NCBI GenBank assembly: GCA_963669155.1
Contig: OZ022588.1
Coordinates: 19,570,938 to 19,634,937, forward strand
Length of the DNA stretch: 64,000 bases
Source of the DNA: Arbacia lixula
Taxonomy: Eukaryota; Echinodermata; Echinoidea; Arbacioida; Arbaciidae
Direction of reading: 5' to 3'
Shown here: in pieces, positions 12,201 through 21,045 of the stretch
How positions within the stretch are numbered: position 1 is the first letter of the stretch
How the letters are laid out: each line of letters begins with the position of its first letter
Notes under the pieces: model-generated
Database searches by the model: none
The model's input: only the letters and a program-made list of their open reading frames with translations
Told to the model about the DNA's origin: nothing
Translations under genes and position numbers: made by a program

Positions 12201-13007
12201 TATCACAGCCAAAGACCAAGTTTTCCAAGCATTCGACAATAATTTATATGATAAGATATTATGGCGATACTTCGTTTCTGCGCAGGAAGGCTGAGACTTA
12301 CCAGCTGACTGCGCACATTTATATTTCTTAAGCTGTTGTATGAAACCATATCTGTTGGTTGCAGATGAAGACGGGTCCGTTTGCTGAGCACTCCAACGTG
12401 CTATGGGGAGTCAGCGCCGTGCCCCGATGGCAGAAAGTCAACCAGGGCCTCATCAAGATGTACAAAGCTGAGGTCAGTCAGCTCCTTCTAAACCCCCTGC
12501 ATAGACGCGTCATATCCTCAAAATAAGCACAATATTTGTAGCAATTGTGCCGATGCCTTACCGATATGTATATGAATGAGAGACACTAATGAGGTATTTG
12601 CTTTCTCCTTTTTTCCTGCTATTTTGCTGCTATTTTGTGGATTAAGACTTTATCGTAAGATGGGTGAAGAGGGAAAAATGTTACCTACAGTCCAATTAAT
12701 ATATCAGATATATTACCATGATATTATGAATGTTAACACTTCGGTTAAATTTGACTATGATACTGAAGGTAAGAAAATCAGGCAATTTAAATGATAGATC
12801 ATTGGCATTTGCAGGGAATTTGTTAGAAAAATGATTTTGATGGTTTTGGATGCAAGATTGAAGAAAGGGCTTCTGAACCAGGTTTTAGCCCAAGTTAGAC
12901 CATTATTGTATTTTTGTTGTGCTTGTGTCCCCCAGGTGTTAGCCAAGTTCCCAGTGATCCAGCACTTTCCGTTTGGCAGCATCATGTCCATCTCTCCCGC
13001 CAGCTGA
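6270..13007 (+). CDS. PTPA: PTPA, PP2A phosphatase activator (complete gene, nine coding exons)
   Basis: The gene encodes the serine/threonine phosphatase 2A activator (PPP2R4; Rrd1/Rrd2 in yeast), a cytoplasmic and nuclear all-helical protein that uses ATP to help activate the PP2A catalytic subunit. Coding exons are 6270-6282, 7340-7488, 7718-7804, 8769-8894, 9511-9728, 10387-10511, 11651-11751, 12365-12472 and 12936-13007. All introns are GT-AG, all phases agree, and they total 332 codons plus TGA, within the usual family length. Family signatures are FGNMAYRTW (111-119), [15 protein letters not shown] (153-167), [20 protein letters not shown] (212-231), [13 protein letters not shown] (275-287), [13 protein letters not shown] (297-309) and [12 protein letters not shown] (313-324). 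The N-terminal 45 or so residues are poorly conserved, as in other species. No inactivating change is seen. The start is the least certain part (see exon 1). Confidence 0.95.
7340..7488 (+). CDS. PTPA: PTPA coding exon 2
   Basis: The acceptor is TTTCAATGAAG and the donor CACAG|GTAACA. It encodes the variable Pro/Ala-rich N-terminal tail, then [20 protein letters not shown], corresponding to the family's FIIPKKEI...W..S entry into the first helix. Intron 1 is 1057 bp and contains no recognised element. Confidence 0.85.
7718..7804 (+). CDS. PTPA: PTPA coding exon 3
   Basis: The exon is 87 nt with acceptor TTGTTCTGTCCAG and donor GTAAGT. It encodes [20 protein letters not shown] and nine further residues. 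The AYADY...F...LN..VKGKKL pattern is conserved in PTPA. Intron 2 is only 229 bp. Confidence 0.95.
8305..8735. mobile_element. Interspersed repeat copy in PTPA intron 3, split by a fold-back element
   Basis: The flanks of the fold-back (8305-8390 and 8596-8735) match a repeat at 50541-50775 in the same order: TTGTATTCACAAC, then TAATGTAGTATTACAGTCACC, then AATGGGCAGA.GCACTCT, then GTCGGACAAACCTCAG. Minus-strand translations of both copies share LRFVRP/L, LPI and KSLD.G..NT, so the family may descend from a coding sequence. The class is unknown. Confidence 0.75.
8391..8595. mobile_element. Fold-back MITE with about 95-bp arms and TA target site
   Basis: Near-perfect inverted arms start TACACTCCAGCTCAAAGGAA at 8391 and end with the complement at 8595. 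They include an internal palindromic CCGCGGTAT and close on CAGTTCAGCATGAAACAT around a loop of a few bases. Comparison with the uninterrupted copy near 50610 places the insertion at a TA within the older repeat, consistent with a Tc1/mariner-type TA duplication. No coding capacity is present. Confidence 0.85.
8769..8894 (+). CDS. PTPA: PTPA coding exon 4
   Basis: The exon is 126 nt with acceptor CCTTGCTGTGCCCTGCAG and donor GAT|GTAAGT. It encodes the helix [16 protein letters not shown] and the conserved loop [20 protein letters not shown]. Intron 3, immediately upstream, holds the fold-back element nested in an older repeat. Confidence 0.97.
9511..9728 (+). CDS. PTPA: PTPA coding exon 5
   Basis: The 218-nt exon follows ATGATGGCAG and ends GTGAA|GTAGGT, two bases into a Lys codon. 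It encodes [15 protein letters not shown]..., the hallmark [15 protein letters not shown] and the hydrophobic helix [17 protein letters not shown] 191-codon minus-strand ORF across this exon is an antisense shadow. Confidence 0.97.
10387..10511 (+). CDS. PTPA: PTPA coding exon 6
   Basis: The acceptor is CTTCCTCCCTGCTAG and the donor CTGG|GTAACT. It encodes [20 protein letters not shown] followed by [20 protein letters not shown], the most invariant block of the family. The split Asp codon is completed in exon 7. Confidence 0.98.
10565..10632 (+). mobile_element. LINE 3'-end fragment in PTPA intron 6
   Basis: GGTGATAGGACTTTGACATT and CTGCTTCAAAACACT match the 43.4 kb LINE tail (TGTGATAGGACTTTCACTCT, CTGCTTCAAAACACTGG). 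The translation includes [12 protein letters not shown], the counterpart of CDRTFTLSASKHW at 43.6 kb. Only about 65 bp remain. Confidence 0.75.
11050..11160. mobile_element. Short fold-back hairpin in PTPA intron 6
   Basis: The left arm contains GAACTATCACTTCCGAGGCG and GATCTGGATGTAGCTATCTT. The right arm contains the complements, ending GCCGAGGAAGTGATAGTTCG. The arms are about 45 bp around a GAAGCGCAGC-type loop. No clear target duplication was identified. It is a fold-back MITE or a palindromic structural element. Confidence 0.75.
11298..11372. repeat. CpG-rich minisatellite in PTPA intron 6
   Basis: Variants of ACGCG(C)(A/G)TTAGG repeat five or six times with a period of about 12-15 bp, for example CGCGTTAGGATGCGCGTTAA and GGACGCGCATTAGGACGCG. 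A further ACGCGTTAGGAC occurs near 11429. CpG density is far above that of the surrounding intron. Confidence 0.75.
11651..11751 (+). CDS. PTPA: PTPA coding exon 7
   Basis: The exon follows CTGCATTCTGTAG and ends TCA|GTAAGT. It encodes [20 protein letters not shown], then [13 protein letters not shown], matching the family's HP.L.P..........KDY.F..CI.FI. segment. Confidence 0.96.
12365..12472 (+). CDS. PTPA: PTPA coding exon 8
   Basis: The 108-nt exon has an acceptor ending GGTTGCAG and donor GAG|GTCAGT. It encodes [20 protein letters not shown] then [16 protein letters not shown]. The aligned block is nearly invariant in PTPA proteins. Confidence 0.98.
12500..12660 (+). mobile_element. Diverged fragment of the Harbinger-like MITE in PTPA intron 8
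   Basis: The sequence matches the left half of the 26.3 kb element in order: AATAAGCACAATATTTG, GCAATTGTGCCGATGCCTTA, then CTTTCTCCTTTTTTCCTGC and TATTTTGTGGATTAAGAC. It is clearly decayed, has lost CpGs and lacks the right half. Confidence 0.7.
12936..13007 (+). CDS. PTPA: PTPA coding exon 9 (C-terminus and stop)
   Basis: The acceptor is TTGTGTCCCCCAG. It encodes [20 protein letters not shown] plus PAS and a TGA at 13005-13007, ending where other PTPA proteins end. The exon may continue 57 nt past the stop to the first CAG|GTAAGA donor at 13065, which would place an intron in the 3' UTR. Confidence 0.96.
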   Translation: MLAKFPVIQHFPFGSIMSISPAS

Positions 13008-13020
13008 GACTCGTCACCAT

Positions 13021-13404
13021 CTCATTGTCTCTGTCTCCAAGCAGCATCTCCAGAAGGCCATCAGGTAAGAAACTAGTCACACACCCCACTCCCAACACCC
13101 CTCCACCCTCCATCCCACACACCCCTCTACCCTCCACCCTCCACCATACACCCCCATCCCAATCCCATTTTCCTCATCGTCTCTGTCTCCAAGCAGCATC
13201 TCCAGAAGGCCATCAGGTAAGAAACTGGTCGCACACCCCACTCCCAACACCCCTGGTCGCACACCCCACTCCCAATACCCCTCCACCCTCCATCCCACAC
13301 ACCCCTCCACCCTCCACCCTCCACCCTCCACCCCCACCCCAACCCCATTCTCCTCATTGTCTCTGTCTCCAAGCAGCATCTCCAGAAGGCCATCAGGTAA
13401 GAAC
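13021..13404 (+). repeat. Triplicated exon-like unit directly after the PTPA stop
   Basis: Units start at 13021, 13173 and 13353 (periods 152 and 180 bp). The longer period is due to an internal duplication of about 28 bp in unit 2. Each unit has a pyrimidine tract ending CCAAGCAG, the 20-nt core CATCTCCAGAAGGCCATCAG and a perfect donor GTAAGA at 13065, 13217 or 13397, followed by CCACCCTCC-rich sequence. One frame reads SVSKQHLQKAIR up to the donor. It may be an amplified 3' UTR splice site or a multiplied micro-exon. The core is far better conserved than the C/A-rich spacer. Confidence 0.85.
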
Positions 13405-16400
13405 CAACCCACACCCCTATCTCATCCACCTGCCCTCCAAACACAAAATGGTGATTTGAAGCTGTGATGTATCAGTAGCATGTTACTTCATTCTTCCACT
13501 GTTCTTTGTTCTGTATGATTAACATCACATGCTCATTAGTAGTAGGTCAATACCAGACTGCATAAGCTGATCTTTCTGTAACATATTTCCCAGTAGCTGC
13601 CTCAGACTGGTGTATCCCCTTAGGTGGCATTGTATCTACAGACATGGGCATAAATGTTGTGAGAAACTGAAATAGCTCCCTCTTTAGATTAGGTTTGGAC
13701 AGTATGCTGCAATGGTCTACCATCATGTGTCTGTTTCATCAGATGACCAGCATCTCTAGGGAGGCAAACCTGTAACCTCTGGTGGTTATGTGGAGGCAAT
13801 TTGTGGAGAGAGAAGTGGCATGTAGCTGTGTTTAAGTTACACAGACTTTGAAGGGAAATGTCTTTTGTTAGTGTCTACTGGGTTTGGTTTGTAGTTGTGG
13901 GGTTGGAGGGTATGTGTGTGTGTGTGTGTGTGTGGGGAGGGGGGGGGGGAATGTAGGAAGGCACATGCTTGTGAAAGAGTTTTAGCAACATATTAACTTG
14001 AATTACAGCCCCCCCTCCCCCTCCAATGAATGTTGAGTTTATGTCAGTTATCAGAAGTCTTGTTTCATATATGCCCATGATTAAGATAGAAATAGTTTAT
14101 TGTGACTTAACATACAGACTTATGTTATTCCTCTAGGGAGGGGTGGGGATGGGCGGAGGGAAGAGCGGGTCAAAAGTTCATTCAACCCATGCGGATTCTC
14201 CTTTATGATCTATGAACTGACAGTCTACTATACTTCCACTGAACCATGAACAGACAAGGGGAAAAGGTCCCTTAGATGTCAGAACCCAGCAAGCTATTCC
14301 GCTGTATACCTCTCCTGGCATCAATCGTACACACTCTTGGGGAATTCCCTTGCTTTGTAGAGGAAGCAAGGAGCGAGTAGGCTTTCATCAGTGCCTATTA
14401 TATGTCATTGTGCATGAATCAATCATAAATCAATCTGGAGTGAAACGGAATGAACCTATACAGACAGGTCTTTAAATGCGAGGATAGAGGAACAGGAAAT
14501 TTAGGAGGATGGGAGCCTTGCGGAGGGAAAGATGGCTGTATGACTTGTTGGCTATCAAGGAAAGCAGCTGGAAATGGGACTTCCCCTGATTGGCATTGTC
14601 TTCCCTCTACTCATAGTGAGGTCATCAGGCTGGGACAGATCAGGTGGCGGGTCTTCACGCACATTGACTGGGCAACTACCCTGCTTAGCCGCATGTAGGA
14701 AATCACCCCATATATGCCCATGAAAACATTGCTCATCAATACTATTGTGTGTACAGAGTAGCCTGTCATATCTTAAAGTTGGTTGAATAGTGTTAGGAAA
14801 TATGATCTACCAGAAAGTTCATATAGCTTTTGTGCACTCTTGAAAGTACAGTTCTTGATATCATGGGACTGTATAAAGCTCAAAGATGTGTTTGTTATAT
14901 CCATCGAGCACATGGTGTGAATATATATAGAGATATGCAGCTCCATTGTGAGCTGAAATGGTTGGATTAGTTTTGAACATTTTGCTCATAGAAACCCACC
15001 CGATGTATTTGTGTTGCCCCTGGGAGTAGTAATATTTTAGCTAGTAAGACTGTCTTAAAATAAAGTGGAGTTTCCCAGACTTTGGAAAAACAGCATTGCA
15101 AGGAACGATTTGCAAAGGTTTTGCTTGTCTGACTGGCACTGGTCACATGGGAGTGACAAATTGACATCTTCCTGGTCGAGTCATTTCAGTCTGAGTTTGA
15201 CATTTCACTGCACTCTGTCTTCTCAGCTTAGCATTCTTGGATTAATCAATCCACAAATTCTGAGCATTTTCTCTGTGCAGATTGTGCTTATTATCTCTCT
15301 GTCTGTCACTGTTGTATTAATCTTTCATTGTTTACTCAGATATTAATCTTTAACTTTAAGATTAATACATATTAATGTATTAATCTTTCATTGTTTACTC
15401 AAATATTGGAGGATGTTGTCTGTTTAAGTTCCACGGGTGTTTGAAATGTTAATCCTTTTTGGTAGTTTTATCACCATTTTGTAAAAATCATTCTCCATTC
15501 CAAGTGAACAGCCTCCCTCCATCCATCATCTCATCTTCCATAAGTCCCATAAGTTGGTTGATCTATCAATCTTGCTATGGCTATAAATCACGCTCTAAAA
15601 TGATCTTCAAAAGTCACATAAAAAAATAGCTGAACTATGAAGCGCGTTTGATGATTGATGTTAGTATGTTGCAGCTTCGTCGAAATCTTTGATAATGCAA
15701 GTACAATATATAAAAGAAATACTACTAGTGTCATAACTGACATCTGTTGTTAGGGGTACCATATGAAAAATATCTTGATAAGTGCATGTAATCATAACAC
15801 AGATGATGGAACTTAAACATTTCAGTCTATCTAATATAAAGTAGAAAGTGTGAGCAAAAAACACATTTTATTTTCATTGCCATATGTACAAGTATTTATA
15901 CAGGCATGCTGATAGTTATATAGTCATTCTTGCAACAAATTTGCAACTAATTTGCCGATCAATCAATCCAGTGATTCTGAGATGTTTGAAATGAAATAAT
16001 CGGTCAGATATAAGAGTTATCTGTCTGATGATGTAATGAAGATGCTTGTGTGCTTGTCACAGTGAGGGGAGAAGGTGCTGGATGTTTACGAGAGTGACAT
16101 GAGCAGAGAGAAATGAGCAATGTCTTCTCAGTCATTGACATCTACATAGTACATGTATCTAGCCTCAACACGGTCAACGCAAGTTCTTATCTCATCTTGG
16201 AATCTCCCACCATAATTACACTTCACACACTCGTACGCAGCTATCCCCGTCATAATAATTACTTCAGACAAAACCACAAACTCCACGCTAACCTTTCATG
16301 TATCTCGTCATACCGCAGATAAATTAATACCAGACCCTTACTTCTATCTTTCCCTTCTTGCAGGCTCTCTGTTTTGAATTTCATCTTTCCCCATGGGCTT

Positions 16401-18207
16401 CATATCTCTCTAAAATATCTTATCTCTGCAGGAACATAAAGCAAATCTTTCTGGAACACAATTTAATTTCCATAAATCTAATCCGTCTTCCTGTGAATCA
16501 TGGAGGGGTTCAGGGAGGGGTAGAGGGAGGGGTACTGATGGGGGCATCCTGCTACCCTCATGCTGTGTACAGAGCTCAGATCCATGCAGCTAGCAGTGAG
16601 CAGGGAGCGGGTGACAGGGGATCCATGCAGTCTTAACTCTTAGCTTCCTCCAGCCCTCCCCTCCCATCTGCTTCCTATTACAGCCCTCAACACACTTTGT
16701 CCTAAAATGAAAACTGATATTTCCCATCTTCATCTTAACTCCTCACACGCTGGAAGGAGTCAGTCATATGTTGTAGATATTGACTCCTGGGAGTCTGATA
16801 GACAATGGGTTAGTATGCTCTAGACAAGAACTGAAGGACTTCTGTTTGTCATCTTTTATACAGAGGGATATTGAGCAGATTTAAATTCTTCCTCAGTAAT
16901 ATATTTATAGAACAATTGCAAATGTTTTCTTTAAAAAACATTGAATCATTGAATAATTGACATACTGCTATGTAGAAAGGAGTCAGCATATTGAGGAAAG
17001 ATTGGGTTGTGGCATTTGGCCAAGTCCATGTAGAACATTTTGTTTCCCTTTTTAAGTTGATATTCAATAGAGTTTCCTTATTGACATTGAAGTATAATCT
17101 GAAAACTTGCTCTATCACTGTTTTATTTTGTATGATAACTTTGCTTAGTTGATCTTTCCAGTGTCCTTCAGGTCCTAGTGGGAAAATCTTTGAGCCCATG
17201 TGTTCCCCCCTTCCCCTCATGCATTAGAAATGATTCACTCATGAGTCTGCAAATTCCTCACTGATTGCATTCAAGTGTAACAAATAAAATGGCCTTATTT
17301 CACTCCATTATAAACAAACTCTAATGTACCTGAGTAAGCAGTTACACCTGCGGCAAAGAATATTTCTCCTTTCCTTCTTTTTCTATCCACATGCTCCACA
17401 CCCCTCCCACCATTCAATAGTTGCTAAACAGTGATACCTGGGGCAAATTTAATATCCCTCCCCTTTATTAGCCACATGCCCCCCTCCCTCCCCCCTCCCC
17501 CATTCAAGACTGCAAGGCTAGCTAAGCCTGGATGCAATGCTCTTTACATCTTGTTGCTAGCTGGATATACCTTAGACAAACAAATCTTTATGACCAGTAA
17601 ATCTCCCTCAGATCAGTCCATCTCACCTATCAAACAGTTTCTAATGCTATTTTGAAAAATTATTAATACTTAAACTGTAATACTGTATGTGACATAAGAC
17701 ATATCCACAGATCCATGTTGACCTTCAAATGCCCTTGTACGTCAATGAGGACACAAGGGACAGGATCAGATCAGAGAAAGAGAGCCAGCCCATTAAACCA
17801 ATAGTGCAAAGATGTGTTTTCGATTTCTATATAACACAATTTCCTCTTCATTCCGTCAGAAATGTGCACAAGATGACCCATGATTTAGTTTGGACAGATT
17901 TCTTGGTTGCATCAGAAAAGTTCCCAGAAGCTTCAAGTGACATTTGGAGGTCAGCCAGAAGAGAATCATTCAGATTTGTTATGTGTGTGTTCTTGTTTTG
18001 CTCCCAGGGCATATCATTGTGCTAGCCATGATTATTGTGCTGTGCTCGTTTGATGTCACCGTTGTGGACAACACTATCATTGTTTATCCCTTAACAAGCT
18101 TGCAAATCAAACAAGAACAGAATAAGTGATGTGGGCATAATGGTTCTGCCATGATATTATCTTACCACTCCCGCACATAAACTTTTAAAGGAAACCAAAG
18201 AAAGAAT

Positions 18208-18268
18208 CTCTTTGTGTCAATGTACCAGTAAATTTCATCTTTGTGTCGATGTACCAGTAAATTTCATG
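18208..18268. repeat. Two-copy 31-bp direct repeat
   Basis: CTTTGTGTC(A/G)ATGTACCAG followed by TAAATTTCAT occurs twice head to tail with a single substitution, indicating a recent small duplication. Confidence 0.85.
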
Positions 18269-20685
18269 TGACTATAATGTGTTATTTTTAATGGACATCC
18301 TGTGTCTAATACCACATACAATGTACATGTATTATACTTCATACATATAAAGTAAGGAATGATTTCCATGTTTCCTTGAAGTAAGCGTTGAGGCAGTTAT
18401 CTTGTGATCACACACAGTGGGAGTGGCTCCATGTAGCAGGAAGGGAGTACACCCTCAATCTAAATCTTGCTCATAAAGAAAGAGAAGACACAAAACTTAA
18501 TTAACTGCCTGTCAAAAACACAGAGAATTAGGCTATTTTATCAGGTCTGCCTGACAGATTCCCTCAGGGATTGTACGTGAGGATGTCCACAAATTCAGAT
18601 GATGAGAAACTCAGTGTAGTAGCAGCAGTTGTGAACATCTCAAGGGGAAATATCATATTTGCAGTGCTTCTTGTCAAACCTGGTATTAACATAACACACT
18701 CAGCCTTGCTCTGCAGGATTGTGCTTGTGTTACTGCCATGGGCCTGTACACTTGGTCACTTCAACATGCAATCTCTAATAGAATAGAAGTAGATACAGAA
18801 ACAAAATGCCCAGCACTTTTTAAATAGAAACTGTTTCTACATGCAAGTATTTAAATACATATTTCTTTCACTATTACATTAAAAATGACCATTTCAAGTT
18901 GACACAATAAATCTCAAGATGATTCATGAGTACAAAACAAGTGATCATCAGCAGTCTGTATCAATATTTTACAACCAAATCTAACAAGTGAGCTACAAAC
19001 CATAAATTAACTCATTATCATCAGTTATTCTCGTGAGAGTTAGATGATAAGAAACTTCCAGCAATTGAGATCCTAGATCCTAGTATGATGACACATGTAG
19101 CCTAATCAAGCATATATTATGGAACTCTGGCCGGCACTGCCAATTATGACTGACAAGTCTACTGGCTTCTGATGTTTTTTCCGGACACTTGTTGATCACA
19201 CAGGATGTTTATTACGAGAGAGCGGACATTACGATTTCACATTTCCTGGATGGGAGACTAGAAGGAAGCAGGAAGACAGAACTTCCACACTGGGCAACAT
19301 TGGCCAAACCAGAAGAGTAAAAAATGCTCTAAAATATGTCATAATTTATCCAGTCGTTTATTGTTCACTTATTTCCTTATAATATTAGCACTGTACTCGA
19401 ATAGATGGAAATGCATAATGTGAGCAAACTACTTCAAATTTTTTTACAAACTTGATAATGATTATAACTCTTCTCTTGCTTCTCACACATTGCTTGTACT
19501 CATTTAATAATGATACTGTATTCATGTACTACATTAAGTTTTACAATTCCTAGAATTCTTATTCTGTATCATATAAGAATCTTTGAATGCTTTCTTTAAA
19601 ACTAGGCTAGAATTCACTCATTTCACATAGACACAAGTAATAGAGCCCAATTATCTTATGTTCTAAGAACCTTTTTGTAGCCACAACTTTTGGGAGAACA
19701 GTAGCATACACATTGACAGGGATATGCTGGAAACATGACATTAACTTACATATTGAATAAAGGAATGATACAACAACCATTAAATACTAATCCCATAGAA
19801 CATAATACAACAAATTAAAAATTCCTGTAGTGGATAGCAGATGAGAACACAGGCCATAATCCTGAGACTTGCCATGCCTTGTATGTTTTTCCCCTGAAAG
19901 GTATTTAGAAAATGTGCCACAGTCTTCAGTCTGTCCCTCCCAACTCGGCCAGGTAAGCCAGCGATCAGAGAGAAACGGACGAGAGAGTCACAGGTGGGAG
20001 TGAGTAAGCAGAAGTAGGAATTACCGAGGATTCTCATTTGCCCCTCTTTGGTTTAAAAAGAGCCAAAAATGTGTCCAGGTGTTGGCGGGTGACTTTGCAG
20101 AAAGCAGTTAGTTGCATCAACAGTTATCCGCTCTGTGACACATCTGCGGTATGTGACAGGGCTATCGGTGCAGGCACTGAGCAATGAAGTGCCAAGGTCC
20201 GTCTGGGTAACCATCACGATTGATCAGTCCCTCCCTCATCATGACTCAACCCCCCGTCCTCATTAGGCACTTGTCTTGAATCAAAGCATAGAGCTGGAAG
20301 GTTTAATGATGAAGAGGAGAATTGTGACTCGTGCTATGTTCAATGTTCAGGGGATGAATGCATTACAAAGCATGTGACTCCATCTCATGAAACCATAGTA
20401 GAGTTTGAGAGTCATAAAGCATGTTAGTTTCAGTTCTTGGTCTCACAAGGATGATATTAAGTATAGTCTATCCTTTTATCCTATTCCCTTTCCTTGATTA
20501 GTTTCTAACACATTTTCCTTCTGTCCATCCTCTTTTCATTCGTTCAGTCCCTATGTGTCCCTGCAGACAGGGAGTACCCATTGAGAGGATCACCCAAACC
20601 CTGAGGTGATGATGTCATGTCAGGCAGCCCTCAGGAAACGTGTCATGTTGACCAAATTCATTCAGGGTCGTGCTGTTTCCGTCAG

Positions 20686-21045
20686 GGAAAGGAAAGCCAT
20701 ATAATTTGGATATGACACATCTCATTATCACACAATATTTTCTCAAAGTTTCTTTATTTTTAAAATTGTTTATGTCCATGTGTTTTACATCATTGTATAA
20801 AGAGGAAATTGTAGACTTCTTTCTTTCTGTTGTGCCACAAATATAATCCAGGAAGGGTTTCAAAGGGAAAGGAAAGCCATATAATTTGGATATGACACAT
20901 CTCATTATCACACAATATTTTCTCAAAGTTTCTTTATTTTTTAAATTGTTTATGTCCATGTGTTTTACATCATTGTATAAAGAGGAAATTGTAGACTTCT
21001 TTCTTTCTGTTGTGCCACAAATATAATCCAGGAAGGGTTTCAAAG
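20686..21045. repeat. Near-identical 180-bp tandem duplication
   Basis: Copies at 20686-20865 and 20866-21045 differ at only one or two positions in an A/T run. The unit begins GGAAAGGAAAGCCATATAAT and ends GGAAGGGTTTCAAAG. Because 180 is a multiple of three, an antisense ORF of 142 codons runs through both copies. It looks incidental, as the peptide is Lys/Asn-rich and unfamiliar. Confidence 0.92.

Larger units (their letters stand above)
13008..20685. other. PTPA 3' region, then intergenic or intronic DNA
   Basis: After the triplicated unit no gene is recognised. AATAAA at 15059-15064 is the first plausible distant polyadenylation hexamer I noticed, but its link to PTPA is unproven. A (TG)n run followed by poly-G lies at 13913-13949. 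A 123-codon minus-strand ORF at 16849-17220 has no recognisable features. Confidence 0.5.

Noticed and set aside
12914..13459. 181-codon ORF continuing past PTPA exon 9 in another frame
   Set aside because: It is a shifted frame over exon 9 and the CCACCC-rich triplicated repeat. The PTPA frame ends properly at TGA 13005.
16849..17220. 123-codon minus-strand ORF
   Set aside because: It is AT-rich, Asn/Leu/Lys-heavy, has no recognisable motif and sits in sequence with no other gene signals. It could be chance.
20615..21043. 142-codon minus-strand ORF with a two-fold internal repeat
   Set aside because: The repeat simply reflects the 180-bp DNA duplication. The composition is AT-driven and no family is recognisable.
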